From: Isoetes taiwanensis | Lineage: Eukaryota; Streptophyta; Lycopodiopsida; Isoetales; Isoetaceae | NCBI GenBank assembly: GCA_021234155.1 | Contig: JAJEKV010000018.1 | Coordinates: 18,558,583 to 18,622,582 of the forward strand | Length of the DNA: 64,000 nt | Reading direction: 5' to 3' | Shown here: one piece after another, positions 45,200-58,195 of the stretch | How positions within the stretch are numbered: position 1 is the first letter of the stretch | Layout of the letters: each line of letters opens with the position of its first letter | Made by a program: the position numbers and the translations under genes | The notes under the pieces: model-generated | Databases searched by the model: none | Told to the model about the DNA's origin: nothing | What the model saw: the letters and a program-made list of their open reading frames with translations, nothing else

Positions 45200-48100
45200 C
45201 GTGAGTGATGCATTACTGCCAAGATGTTAATGATGATATCAATGAAGAATCGCGGTTTCATTTTCGCGATCTCAATGGGTCTCTCCTGCGTGAGATGAGA
45301 TTAGGTATAGTGGGCAACTAAGTGGCGATGGCATTAATGATGACTATATTGAAGATGAAGAAATTCCAAACATTGGTTCGTTTTACAATTTGCTTACAAA
45401 TTTAGCGCTTACGTTTGGATGATGATGAGTTGGGCGACATTGAGCATGATATTGAAGATCAATTCAATGCTTTATGACAATTACATTGAATATTTTATAA
45501 AAGTTTGCTCTAAAGTTGATTTTCGTACAATTTGATTAGCTATATAAGACCCTAGAACATACGTAAGCAGGCTTATATAAATATTGGTTATAATGTTTGT
45601 AATACTTCTAATGTTTAATTTATACATTTATCATTAAAACCATGCTAGTCTAATTAAAATACTATAAAAAATGTTTATTTACAGGTTTGTTCCCTCAGCA
45701 CTAACTAATGGCACTTTGTGTCAAACTTAGCCCTTTTGAAATCAAGACATCTATGTGACTTCTACTTAACAAGCGTCACTATATTGATACTTTTGACTAC
45801 GATACTGAAGACATAAAGGCTACCACAATCTATAACAAAACATTGGCGTAAATTGCGTTTATATTTGATACTATAAATGAGAAACAAGCGTTTTACACAA
45901 GGTGACAAGAAGCTATCATAAAAGTGACATAAATCGTAACAAAATCGACCAAAACTTTAAGAACTAATGAAATCTTATAGTGGAAACAAATCATTGCTAT
46001 GCACCCGGCTTAAATTTATATCACAATCTTATTGCAATAAATGATGTAGTCATCATTATACAAAATGTGAAAAGATTCAGAATTTTGACACGCATTAATA
46101 CCATAAGAATGGCGTTGCTATTTAGACACAAAGCGTATTGACACAAGTTTTGGCCTTATTAGAATTAATTTATCACTCAAGCTTAATTTCATCGACAAAT
46201 CCTAGAAGGTAATGGCGTGGGGTTGGCCTTAAAACCTATCACCTTGGTGACCCTAAAGAAATATTATGATGTTCATCCATCGTGAACATTGACTTCCATC
46301 TACTTTAAAATTTGGACAGAGTTGCATTTTACATTTTACACCTATTGACACATGATATGTGGGAACAGGATTCATACAATTCAATTAGGGAATAAAAGGG
46401 GTGGAAACATTATATTATTTTCTTATTTGACATAAATACTATAAATCCCACAAATTGAAAGTGGGTGGGTGCGATCTTTGTTTCTGATGTTGCTACGTGG
46501 TGCCTCCTATGATGCAAATAGAAATTAACAACAGACTACTTCATAAGTCTGGCGAGTGAAGCCCGAGGTAAAAGTTAGGGTTTGCTACTTCCTTTGTCTT
46601 GGTCAAGCGAGGAAAGAGTTGGCATTTCTTGTGCGTAGGGTTTGAAGGATTATATGGACGTGTTTGTCAGCCTTGGATTACATGTAGATAGTTTGAAGTG
46701 TTGGGTATTTCTTAGTGTCGGTTACTAACATCTGTGGGACGGTTGGAAGTGACATCGAGATGTTTTCTAAAACTCCCTGCTGTTTCATCTTCCAGCTTAT
46801 ATACTTGAGATTAAGCAATGATTGTACTTAAGAATAGAGGTTGTATGCAAGGAGGGTTCATACTATCTTGGCCCGCCTATGTTAGTGAGTGATCTTTAAA
46901 AGGGGTTTATTTTTATGAAAACACACATATACATATACACAAGTATGGTTTTTTGTGTATTTCATACCATACAAAGTGTCGTGAGGGGAAGTTGGCGGGA
47001 GAGGAATAAAGTATACATGTATGGAGGGCTTCCATGATCTCTAAATGCAAAGAAGGATTATTAAATTTGTTAGGTTCCTACACTGCTTGTTAGATCTATT
47101 TCCTAGTACATTTGAAATAGGTATTTATATGGGATGGGTATATTTTCCACTAACAAAAATGCTTGTACAAGTATGATATGGGTGCAAACTTTTTGCATCT
47201 ATAAGACCTTATGGAGAGGGTTTTCTACAAGGAAAAGTGTATATAAGGGATTTCTTCCTAACCCTATACCTTGTGGAATGATGTGTCCCCACTAGCTTAA
47301 TTTCCAGGATTATGTGAAGGATTTCCTCTTATTGATGGATAACAAAGACTACTTTGTTTTAAAAGTTTATGGCCATTACAAAAATTCTTTTAAAACAAAA
47401 AAGAAAGGGGAGAGTTACCAAAATAACCTTAAATATTGAGCTTATTTCTCCGAAAGCTCTTAGATCTTTTTTAGAAATTTCCAAAATGCTTATGAAGTTT
47501 TTAAAACCTTTTTCAAAATAGCCTTTTGCATTTTAAAAATCACCGAAATCACGTTTTTACAATAAAAGCAGTCATTATTTCTGAGGAGAATGTTTCTTCT
47601 ACCAGGATGATAATTGGAAAATGGGTTACGAGAATATCCCATATTATGATAGAAATATTCTGCTTGAAAATGTCAAATGGATTTACGCAGCTGCGTTCAT
47701 TATAGCCACCATTACCACAACATGTGCGTTTGTACCTGCAGCTTTTCTCTTGTCTTCTGTCCTCATTTTCAGCCTGCAGAGGCGTACGCAAGAGGAGGGA
47801 TGTGTTGCGAGAGTGCTTATTCATTATTTTCAAGAAGTTGCTGAATATTTGGTGATTAAATAGCTCCACTTAGGTATGAATAGCAAAATGAGCTCGACAA
47901 AGTGATGCGGATGGGTATAAAGCTCTAGGCGTTGGTCTTTTGGCTCGAAATCGAGGGTCCCAGCGGTCGGCAAGCGATTTTGGGCTGGAAAATAAACAAA
48001 GCGATTCCAGGCGAAAAGCATGGGAAAATGTCACCATAAAGAGAAGGAAATGCAAAGGCAAAAGCGATTTTAAAATTTTAGCGTCTTGTGAGGGGCCAGC

Positions 48101-48717
48101 ATGCCCTTGTAATTGCCAAAGCGATGACTGCTTATGACCTATACGAAGACCAAACGTGCTGCCGCCTGACCACAGGCGCCGAGGGGCTACGGCGCTGAAA
48201 TCTAGCAAGATTTTTGAGCTATATGACGCCTTATTGTATGGCGGTAGAAAAATAAACTAGCGATTTTCAAAATAAGCTTAAGCGATTTTTCAGGTTTAGA
48301 ATCGCTCATATTTGAGGTTTGATTGAAGCGATTTTGGTTTAGTCAGCTCATGTTAGGTTCAGGGCCCGCGATTTCCGCGCGTTTCCATAAGGTATTTAAT
48401 ATGTGCCCATTTGTATTTGTATTGTAGATTTTGTGCTTCAGATTTTGTAATTCTTTAATATGTACTGCATTTTGGTACAAGTTTTTAATATTCTAAATTT
48501 TGTATTCAGTTTTGTCTTGATACTCGTTGTCTTGATATACTACTTTGTTAGCCTTCACAAAACCATGGGCCGCGCGAGACCATTACCCAAAATTTCATAA
48601 CCATGGTCTTGAGTAGTTGAACATATTGACTTCGCTAACATACACCCTACGCTGCTTATGTTGTTTACTTCGTCTAATTAGATTTACTTTACTAACAACA
48701 CATTGTCGGCATATTAT
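45200..48717. other. AT-rich end of unit 1, nothing firm
   Basis: No supported gene. An acidic, frame-broken plus-strand stretch lies near 45,230-45,480. At 47,960-48,380 the word gcgatt recurs about eight times (aagcgattttgg, aaagcgattcc and so on). The junction with unit 2 is at 48,717/48,718. Confidence 0.4.
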
Positions 48718-49560
48718 CGGATGTGAAGTCTCCTCTATAAATCCTCCGAGTAGCTATGCGATTTTAGAAGGACTCACTGTAGCTTGAGAGAGTCATTGCT
48801 CGATATGTGGAGACTATACTTGGGACCGAAGGCACCGGTTACCGAGGTCCTAAAAAATGAGCAATCTATTGATTTAGAAAGTTAGGCCGTAACCCGGTGG
48901 CTTTTAAAAGATCAAGTTCTTCAATATGCGCCGCATCAAAAGTTGAGGCTACCAATAGACTTATCGTAATGAATAGCTACAAATTGTAAAAAGGAAAATA
49001 TATTTGTTGATATAGGTTCTGACAAATGGCTGAAAAAACTTTTCCACTAAACTTGACAAAGGACTCGTGGATTCTTAGCAAAGGTGATCAATTTTGTGGA
49101 GGAAAGTAGGAGATATGCACATATAGTGTCAGCATCAAAGTCTTGTAAACCGCCACCCCAAAAATAATTTGGTGTCGATAAGCTGAAAAACCTTGGAGAC
49201 GAAAATGCCTCGATCATCTATAAGAATGGGGAGTTTTATCCGCAAAAGTTTAATAACCCATAGAAGTACTCAACTAGATGGGCTACTTAATCGACGTAGC
49301 CCTTTGGTTTGGAAACTGAAGTTCCCGATCCAAAATATTTAAGACCAGCCCCTAATTGCAATGACATGATTGATATCTTGCAAAGGCACAGAAGAGGGAT
49401 AAAAGGAGAAACTCACCATGGAAAAGTTGTAGCCTCCATTGGTGTAGTTGCATGGCAAAGAGTGGTGAAACGGGGAAGAGGTGGCTATGGCGATGAGAAC
49501 GTTGAGTCTTTCAAGGGACGATGAGGACAAAAGATTTGAAGAATAGGGTTATGGCGATTC
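48718..49560 (-). pseudogene. Decayed coiled-coil ORF, unit 2 part
   Basis: Partner of 25,796-26,640. Only the N-terminal half of that ORF is inside the duplication; the coiled coil lies left of the breakpoint and is absent here. Badly scrambled. Confidence 0.4.
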
Positions 49561-50271
49561 ATGGTGTAGTTTATATGAAGTGCCAGATAGGAAATCTGAG
49601 TTTGTTGAATAAAACAAAGTGATGCATCGATTGAGACTAGAAGAGGGAGATGAAAATGTGGCTAAGTCCCAAGACTAGGAATTGGAGAGCACAATATCTA
49701 ACCAAATACAAGAAAGGTATGTCAGCCGGACATAGGTATGAGGTGAGAGAAACATAATAAGAGCGCGACTTGAGAGGCATAGGGTCAGAATAAGCGTAGC
49801 GTCAGTCAACAGGAAATAATGAAAGGGGCCGAGACTTGTTGCATGGAATGGAAATTCCTAAGAGTGTGCATTTTAATGAGAAATACTTGAAGGGATGAGG
49901 ATGGGGCGTGTGTGGAATGATGGCTGTAATGTCACCTTAGGCGTTAAGTCAGGTGGCCTATATAAGAGTAGAGCTGAGCAAAAAATCATCGGTTGAGCAA
50001 CGAGTGGAGATGAACAAACGATGTCAAGTAGTCGCCTTTGAATGGCTGACCCACTGGATGAATATGGACCTCACTGAAGTCGAAACCCATGGAATCCCCA
50101 TGGATAGATGGTTGGAAGGAAATGCGCAGATGCCCAGTGGATGCAGATTATTTGGACGTGGTGATACATCTACAATGGCATCTCGGACAGGGATATCATA
50201 TCCTGCAGTTTGTTCTGCGAGTAATCCTCAATCTTGTATGTAACCCACTTTTTCAATAAAGTCATATGGCC

Positions 50272-51480
50272 TCAAGTTTTGGTGTTTGTTTCTGTTAATA
50301 GAATAGGATTATCAGCTTGTTTGATTTCATAAGGTTCTAACCAAAGAAGTTTGAATTTTTCAGGATGGTGTCTGCACCTGGAGTCATAAAGTAGAACTAA
50401 ATCTCCTTTCTTGAACTCTTTTGTTTTAATATTTTGATTATGCCATGACTTAACTGATGTCCATCCAGGACACAAAGATAAGCATCTTTGCGAATTTCAT
50501 CAAGTTGTTGAATTTGATAAACATGTTCTCTGAGAACAGCCAGAGGATTTGGCGCAGTAGCTAACTGGAATCTTAGTGTCGGTAGAATATATTCGAAAGA
50601 CATCTGGTCGTCACAACATCAAGGCTTCTTGACCATAGACAAGTTTGACGGGTGTTTGGGCCATAGCAACCTTGTAGGTAGTTTTTCATGCCAATCTTTT
50701 CTAGAAGCATCACAAATTTTCTTGAGAATAGAGATCAAGGTTTTGTTGGTGCTTTCCGCAAGACCATTGTCTTGGGGATGGTAAGGCATACTTTTTTTGT
50801 GATGAATACGAAGATAATCCGTGAGCTCCTTGATTGTATGATTCACAAAATGAACACCACGACTAACAAGTTCCACGGGACATCCAAAGTGAGTGATAAT
50901 GTGTGTGTATAGAACCTGGTCGTGCTAGCTGGCTACAATGTTATCTGGGAGGGCGCAAGCTTGCCCATTTAGTGGCATAGTCCGTGAAGACAAGAATATA
51001 GTGTTCCCGGCTATGTGCCGTGGGAGGATCCATGGGACCAATAAAATTTATTTACCATTTACTAAGGGAAAGTGGCATGGCTACCAAGGTTAGCAGTAAG
51101 GCATCACGAGCAGTGGGTTGACCCAGGCGTTGACAGATGTCACAAGTGCGTGCATGAGCGTGAGCATCTTGGAAGAGCATGAGCCGAAAACTACCAAGCC
51201 AGGAGTATTTTCCTTGCCGTGGTATTGCCACTAAAATGTCTGCTCCCCAAGCCTTCATGGGCTTGTTGAATTATGCGTGGAATTTTGTGAGGAAGAACAC
51301 ACCTTCTGAGAATCATATCTTTGCCTCTTTTGTATGGATGGTCAGCGACCATGGTATAGTCATGCGCTTCACACAGGAACTGTTGGTCTTGAAGACGTTG
51401 GCGCTCGAGTGTTTAGTGAAGACTCTCTGACGATTATTCTGATGTTTAGCCATAATGTTTTTGTTTGGTAGACTCATAGC
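50272..51480 (-). pseudogene. Ty3/gypsy integrase region, unit 2
   Basis: Better copy of the integrase. High to low: RNase H tail (LERQRLQDQQF), zinc finger with ARTCDICQRLGQPTARDALL, GPMDPP and FTDYATKWA of the catalytic core, SRGVHFVNHTIKELTDYL (second Asp position shifted), MPYHPQDNGLAESTNKTLIS with the catalytic Glu, then SWHNQNIKTKEFKKGDLVLL of the C-terminal domain. The arrangement is standard for Ty3/gypsy. Frameshifts remain between pieces, so it is probably inactive. LTRs were not found. Confidence 0.88.
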
Positions 51481-51972
51481 CTTTCTTTATCATAAAGGAC
51501 GGGTCCTGAGAATAGTCTGCTTGAAATAGTAGCATCCTGCTGTGATAATCTGGTACAGAAATGGGAGGGGTGGATCGCAGAGAATTCTTGTACAGAGATT
51601 GAGGTGCATGAAGAATTTATAAAGGCAAATGAGAATGTGATAGTTAAATGTTTGTTTGCGCCTACTTTTGAGAAGGGTAAGCAATATTTTCATTTGGCAA
51701 GGGAATGCCCGGGTGCTTAAAAATACCACGACTTCATTGAATTAAAATGGATTCACGAAAGTAATATTTCCATGTCGTTGTAGTTACGTGCCTACAAAAA
51801 TGAGCAAGATATTGGGCCACATAGATAGGTAGTAGAATCTGGGAAACATAGCAAAGGGGTGGCAAGGCAATGAAATTTTGGGATCCATTTTGGAGGCAGG
51901 AAGTGAGAATTGAGCTCAAGGGAGGTGATTGAGGAATGCAACGAACTCCTTATTGCTAGGTACGAGACAATA
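51480..51972. other. Interval between integrase and F-box fragment, unit 2
   Basis: Partner of 28,560-29,062; here unit 1 seems the better copy. No supported gene. Confidence 0.35.
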
Positions 51973-52455
51973 TCACGACACCTGACAAGTGCCATCATCT
52001 TGCTTGGATTGTAGGATTGGCAGTTCAAGTATCTTCAAAGATCTGGAAGTGGCTAGTGCTTGCATGCACTTGTCATTAAAGAAGTATGCATGATCTAGTA
52101 CAAGCACTTGCAATCTTGCACATCCTTCAAATAGGGCTAATAATCCTACAACTATGAATGCTGAAATAATTGGAAATTCGCAATCTGCAAAGGAAAAGGA
52201 TATTTTTTGCAGTTTACTGCAGTGTATAGATATGGCTTGCAAACTTGTATCAGAAAGTTTCGGAGGGGATATATCTGAGGGCACTAGCATGGAAAGGGAC
52301 TTGAGATGTGATGTGAGCAGCATGTCATCTTACCTCAAACCAACACACATACGAATTTGAAATTCTTCCAGATTCACGGTTTGAAAAGGACAAAAAGACA
52401 ACCCCTCCCGGAGTTGTAAGGCAATTGGTAAGGTACCTTCAGGTTTCGACATCTT
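51973..52455 (-). pseudogene. F-box/LRR protein fragment, unit 2
   Basis: The main open frame (52,323-51,973, 116 codons) is intact and reads as in unit 1: KLSDTSLQAISIHCSKLQKI, then FADCEFPIISAF, LLALFEGCARLQVLVLDHAY. The piece above it (52,455-52,330) is frame-damaged relative to unit 1, and the TAA between the two pieces is kept. It represents a few cysteine-type leucine-rich repeats, the substrate-binding part of an SCF ubiquitin-ligase adaptor. No F-box or full-length gene is in the window. Confidence 0.65.
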
Positions 52456-52609
52456 AAACATGGACACGTATTACTGAAAAAAAGAAGACTATACGAAGCA
52501 AAGCCAAACAAAAGAGTACACGAAGGCATTCCTATCAAAATATAGAAAAAGCATAAAACTTACAAACTTGGATCTGATGGATATATGTCTGCCAGATCCT
52601 GTGCATTAC

Positions 52610-54652
52610 CTTGTCAATCTTTTTGCAGCTGCATCTCTTTGCTTTTGGTACACACGGCCGCATTGTTCCACAAACCTATTCCATACCTCTTTGCTCACCT
52701 TCAATGGACAGCAGTCCTTGCCAGCTCGCACCTCGCGCCGCAAGTTGTCCTTGCATTGATCATGGTTTTTAAATATGTAAATAAAAAGGAAAAGTTAAGC
52801 ATCGTAAAAACAATACCTGTAATGCCTCCACCTCTTGGCCAGTAGCTTCTTGAACTCAAATTCATTCAATCCATGCCCAAAATTATCAATGATATACCTT
52901 ATGGCCCTTTCGCGATGGCGAGGTTTGACTTGCCTTCAGTTTTTATCAACCTCGTGGCAATATGCTTTCATAGCATTTGTTGCCTGCTCAATAAACTCTT
53001 TTCTAGGAAGGGCATGCCTTTGTAATAGTACACCTATTTACAAACAGTAATATATATTTTGGAGTTTAACACTAGCAATATATTGATCATCGAATAGTTG
53101 AAAACACTATTGACTATAAATTGGAGAATACTTCAAAGCACTAATGTCGTCGATTCGCGTAGCGAATCGCCATTCTTGCTCAAGACGAGCATGCATGCAT
53201 TGCATGCATGCATCGCATGCGTTTTGGGCCGTTCTTCAGGTTGGGCGTTTGCTACTTATTGCGGAGTTCTTCATCGACGTTTCATCGGCGCTTCCTCTTC
53301 TCTCAGCAGTACCTTATTCTCTTTGAACCCACCCTCCCCCCCTTCTTTATTTTTTATATTTTGTACAAGTTCTGTTTATCATGTTTTTCCACCCGGTGGG
53401 TGATGCTTTTTTTCCACCTATTGGGTGATGCTATTCTTTGGTAGGTTTCTCGTTTGTTGTGTTGGTGATGTGCAGGTGCGAGTTGGCGGCGCCATCGGTT
53501 TGACTTCTCCATCGCGGGGTTTTTGGGAGCGATTCTATGCCTTATGTTTGTCTAAGCCCCTTGCGAAGGCTTATCACTAGGGTTTTTCCTCGAAAACCCG
53601 AAAGGGGGTTTTTTAATCCGGTGATAAGCTTTCGGCAGTACATCAACCACTCATCTATTAGCATTGTATTTGTTTTGGGGTCCAAATGATATAATTGGAT
53701 TTTCCCTTTATTTTTCGTGGGTAGTTTCGATGTGTGCGGCTATCTTTATCCTCATTGTAGAAATCTGTGAGATGAATGAGAAGCCTATCTATGGGCGCTT
53801 TGTTGGTTTCATGCGAGTCGCAGTGCAAGAATGAAACAAAGACAGAAAGAAACACTATTACCTCAGACTTGGATAGTTTTTTGAACTGAACATTGTATAA
53901 TAGGTTCATCTCTTCTGGATAGTCTCGATCGTGTTTTGCCTCATTCTAAGCCCTCATCGGAAAAAGTGGTGGATTTTGAATCGAGTCACTTTCACCTTTC
54001 AAGACTGATCCACTTAAGATAACACGTCTTTTGGAGATGACTGGATCTTTCTTCTTATTAGCTCGCTTCTTGCCTTGTCTTGATGACTCTCCCACCCCTG
54101 ACATACTTTCTGAAATACTGCTCCTCCTACATGCTTTTAGGAGTTTTAGACTACAAAATAAAGGGGAGAATCAATGGATACACAAGCAACAGAAAATAAA
54201 AAAGACAAGAACGGGAAGATGTCTAAATCCTCTGTTACATGCATGGAAGATGTCAACCAAGTAGATGTTACATACAGGAAGATGTCAACCAAGTAGATTT
54301 AAATATTGACCATGTTTATCTTGACACCAAATCAACGCAACAACATTTTTTAAAAAGGCTTTTTAGTAAATCAAAGCAACAACATTTTTCAAAAAGGTTC
54401 TTTATGGCAAGCAGGAGCAACTAGAAATGCATTTAGATAGCTCAGAACTTACTTGTCAACTGAATCGTCTCTTATTTGTTGTTCTTGGCTATTTCCCAAT
54501 TCCTTTTCGTTGGTCTCAAGACTTCTTCTTACAACAAAATCCTGATACATTTCGCTTGATGGCAGCCATTCGGTCTTCTCTTGCACGATCGTCACTTTGA
54601 TCCCCAGTCCTAATGCCCTTACCTTTATCTTGCCCACTAGCCACTGAAACAA
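52610..54652 (-). CDS. Multi-exon transposase-like gene (En/Spm-associated type), unit 2
   Basis: Minus-strand exons: 54,652-54,449 (EKTEWLPSSEMYQDFVVRRS, ending A|GTAAGT); 54,109-53,862 (preceded by TTTCAG, ending GAG|GTAATA, the basic then acidic N-terminal region); about 53,040-52,822 (PRKEFIEQATNAMKAYCHEV, RHRERAIRYIIDNFGHGLNE, FKKLLAKRWRHYR); and 52,770-52,610 (KDNLRREVRAGKDCCPLKVS, KEVWNRFVEQCGRVYQKQRD, AAAKRLTR). The last two resemble the Ptta/En/Spm 'Transposase_24' region, which has a conserved VxxxxWxxFV then basic pattern. The intron between 53,861 and 53,040 carries a YR-element fragment. It may be the second gene of the CACTA element whose TNP2 lies to the right, although it is on the opposite strand. 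Family assignment is tentative. Confidence 0.5.
53380..53815 (+). mobile_element. Fragment of the YR element 3' region, unit 2
   Basis: Two TTCCACC..GGGTGATGC hairpins (53,386-53,432), then the hairpin with arms GCTTATCAC (53,569-53,577) and GTGATAAGC (53,621-53,629) around the AGGGTTTTTCCTCGAAAACC core, then gatgaatgagaagcctat at about 53,773. Cleaner than the unit 1 copy. Confidence 0.68.
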
Positions 54653-54659
54653 TCAAAAT

Positions 54660-57573
54660 GAAATCTTAAAATGGAAACTTTCACAGGAAAATAATCATAG
54701 TGTAGGTGCAATAGAAACTTATTGGTTTGAAGAACATCCTGGAAAGCAAAGTAAAGGCGCTAGATGGCCGACACAACACAAGAGAAGAGAGGTCGAAACA
54801 GAGAGAGAGGTCGGACTTAGACTATAACAAATTTCGCGCCAGGTTTTGTTTCTAATCTTGGAATGCATTTCCATTTTTTCTTTTTCGATGGATAGATTCA
54901 GTAGCATCCTTCTTTTCCTCCAATCCAAATTGGTCGGTGAACTTCCGATGGCCATGGTATTGCGGGAAGTCAATTAGGTTGAAGCATTGGAAAAAAATAA
55001 ATTTATCTTGAGGTTTCCTTTTCCTAAGTTTAATGACATTGTTTAGAAAAGTATTGTTTTGAAAACCATTGTTTAAGAACATTGTTTAAGATCATTGTTT
55101 AGAAACCATTATTTAAGAACATTGGGTTGGAATGGTTGGAATGGTTGGAATTATTGATTTCAAAGAATCTTTACTAGAAAAATAGGGTAACCCTTGCTAG
55201 AAAAATATTAAAACATTAGGTTTAGAATGGTTCAATTGAATTATCTTGAGTTTTTCCAATGCTAATAACATTGCTAGGGTATTCATGAGAGTTCGTTGTC
55301 GAAGGATTACATATTAATATTAAAAAAGAAGAAATGGGATATGAAACTTAGCCAAAGAATCATTGGCTAACTTTTGGACGTGTATAAGATGTTATTGCAT
55401 TATAAAATGGTCATTACATTCCTTGCTTGAGTTACAGGCATAAAGCCATTCATTCATTCATTACAATTTCAGATTTCTTGTTGTATATTAGCATCGATGC
55501 ATTTTCATAGTGTTTATAGCATTTTGGATTATAAACATGTTACTTGCAAGTCAGCACACTCATGTTCTTGTTGGCATTTTGGCAGTTCTTGTCTCACTAT
55601 GGACAATAGTGGCACCAGCAACACTAGCTGTGACATTCCAGCACAGTATACGGTCCCAGGACGTATACTGTACTGCCTCGTCACGCGTGCACGCCACTCC
55701 GACTGACGTGTATGCCAACGTGTAGCCAAGTGGGTAGCCCCTATGGGGCAACTTGCTAGGTATGTGCATGTATTAATGTGCACATTTACCAATGTGCACA
55801 TTTATTAAGGTGCACACCTTTCCATGTGGGCACATTTTGCCACCTAGGCCATTTTAGATGAGTGGACCAATTCCAATTATCCCACATGCTTAAAGGGGAT
55901 AATTGGAAACCCTAGCCCCAACCCCTTGTCTATTTAAGGGGGAGAAACCCTAACTTGCCATTTTCGTCCCTAGGGTTCTAGAGCTCTGTTTTGGCTGCCC
56001 CAGGAGCCAAAACCGCCTCCCAGACATTGCCCAAGAGAATTGCACCATTAGTTTCCCTTGATTCGAGCAGTTCAGTAGGATGGTCGAACTCAGGTCAGGA
56101 GGAGCAACTCATGGATCAGGTATGTAGTCGATTTAATGGTCTAAACCGTTTTCCAGTCATTGTATCAGTAGGTTTAGCCTATTAAATTGCCTTTAGCAGC
56201 TATCTAGATCTCTAGATACCAGACTCTAACTAAAGAACCTAACTCTATGATATAGATTAGATCTAGTTCTTTAGTTCTTCTGTGATGTGTATGGATGATG
56301 TATCTCTGTGAACTCCTTGTATTGGGAAGGGGGGTAGAGACCTCAAGCCTAGTAGTTGATGCTCCTAGTTAGCCTCTCTAGCACTGCTTGTAGATTCGGC
56401 TGTGTACAAGAACCCACACTGGTTGTGGGTGAAGGGGCAGGCCCGGCTAAGAAGGAGGTTCATGTTCTGACTCTTGAGCGATCCCTCTAGTGTGTAAGGC
56501 CTACCGGGGATCATTGTGACTAGGCCCAATAGCTTACCACTGAGTGCGGGTAAGGTATGGGCTCGACACCCGTGAAGTGGTGTTCACTTTCCATTGGGTT
56601 CATCGAGTGCAGGCGGTGGCCCTCTAGTCACCCCCGAGTCGGCATGTAGATCTCCGGAGGAGTGATCCCTACCGCCCCATCGGGCCGGGAGATGAAACCC
56701 GGGGAATAGCCCTTTTGGCTATGCATCCCGGGCTCTGATCAGGTCCCAACACTTTTCAGCCCACTCTGCAAAGTGTGCACAGGAGGGGCGGATGGAGTGG
56801 ACAACCCAATGCCATGTTCTTATGCCAGCCAAATCCATTGCCATGAATTTTGTCTGCAATGAACTCTGGAGAGCCAAGCCGTCAGTCATCCCTTTGAGTC
56901 TGAGCCTTGGGTAGGATTCCCCATGTGATGTGCTGATCTTTGTCTATGCAGATATGTGGAGGACCATCCTTCGTGATGGTCATATGATGTTGATGTATGT
57001 ACTACTGACATGTATGTTTACGCTTCCGCAGCTAGGTAGGCCCTGAGGGAGACAGGGTAAAGGACCCCTTCATTCTTCCCACTGGAACTCTTCAAGGTTG
57101 CAGTGATACGTGGAGGGCCCTATATTAGCATGGAGCTGGTATGGGGGATGAACTCCTGTTTGTATACGGTGAGTGCACCGTATATGAGTAGGGGACGTCA
57201 CACTAGCAGTGGAAACGATTATTTACCAGGTCATGCATCCTTGTATTCATCTATGTCTTCATCTTCGTCTTTATTATTGCCCCGTCGAAGACACAGAAAA
57301 AAGACCTAGAAATAACCCCCTTGACGCATTGTACCTCAATCGTGAAAGTTGCTGATGCAATACATGTCGTGGTGGTGCTACAAGTTATTATCATGTTCGA
57401 CAAGAACATGAGGCAAGATATGGCATGTGGTGAAACAGGCCGCAACAAAGTGATGAAGAATGTCGGCTCGAGCAGGAAGTCAGTGAGGTATCCTACATAT
57501 ACTCCCCTCCTCGACATATATAACATATGAATAGATTTTGTTAGTTGGCACATATGCATTTGATAATTCTTTG
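54660..57573. other. Long noncoding stretch, unit 2
   Basis: Partner of 31.8-34.6 kb. Contains a possible exon on the minus strand (55,082-54,852, basic, unrecognised), the acattgtttaaga iteration (55,040-55,125), the tgtgcacattta words (55,775-55,805) and a TATA-like ctatttaagg at about 55,930. No supported gene. Confidence 0.4.
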
Positions 57574-57771
57574 CAGTTTATTATGTCGGAAAGAAATAGT
57601 GCACGGAAATTTATAATAGACGATGAAGAACCTAGATGTAGTGGTAACAACTTAGAAAAGGTAGAACAAAATTCTAGCATTGAGGACTTTGCTTTGCATG
57701 GCCATAGTATAAGATCAAGTACACGTGCCCGCACTAGGTCTAACACTGCAGCAATGCAAATAAAAAATTGA
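57574..57771 (+). CDS. Unrecognised exon-like ORF before the inverted-repeat element
   Basis: Encodes MSERNSARKFIIDDEEPRCS, then a Ser/Arg-rich tail (STRARTRSNT). A second open piece follows in the same region (57,800-58,005, MSMRKALLEKVMPYN). It could be the 5' part of the gene whose SET-like exon is at 59,144, split by the 0.9-kb element, but no splice path was proven. Confidence 0.3.
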   Translation, partial: QFIMSERNSARKFIIDDEEPRCSGNNLEKVEQNSSIEDFALHGHSIRSSTRARTRSNTAAMQIKN

Positions 57772-58195
57772 TTTGCTACTCTAAATTTGGACCATGATAA
57801 TGAGACTAAAAATGACCTTGTTATGTCAATGCGAAAAGCTTTGCTAGAAAAAGTCATGCCTTATAACTGCAAGATGCATGGATGTTTGGAAGGAATCTTG
57901 CCTCCAATGTTACAAGAGTTTTATTACTGGGGCCGCAAGTACATGATAGCTCCATCCATTTTGAAACGGTGCAAGAAGAAGCTTATACATAATGGAACCA
58001 GTTAATGTGCCTAAAACAAATAATTCTGTCATATTGATGGCTTATGGAGGTCTTGCTTATGATTGAGGGACGTGGATAAATTGTCTTCATGGGTGCCCTC
58101 ATGTCAACATATGGGATCGCATCAAATGCAGCATCATTGAGGGAGGTTGGGATCAAGTCTCAAGATGCCCGGATATATGTTTAAACTTTGCAGGA

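Larger units (their letters stand above)
25796..48717. repeat. Tandem duplication, unit 1 (about 22.9 kb)
   Basis: Sequence from 25,796 onward is repeated from 48,718 in the same order and strand, with an offset of 22,912 in the 27.25-27.62 kb tract, where about 370 bp are identical. The match can be followed to 41,060 against the window end at 64,000, so the 41.06-48.7 kb part of unit 1 has its partner outside. Differences are short scrambled patches, not spread substitutions. Confidence 0.93.
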
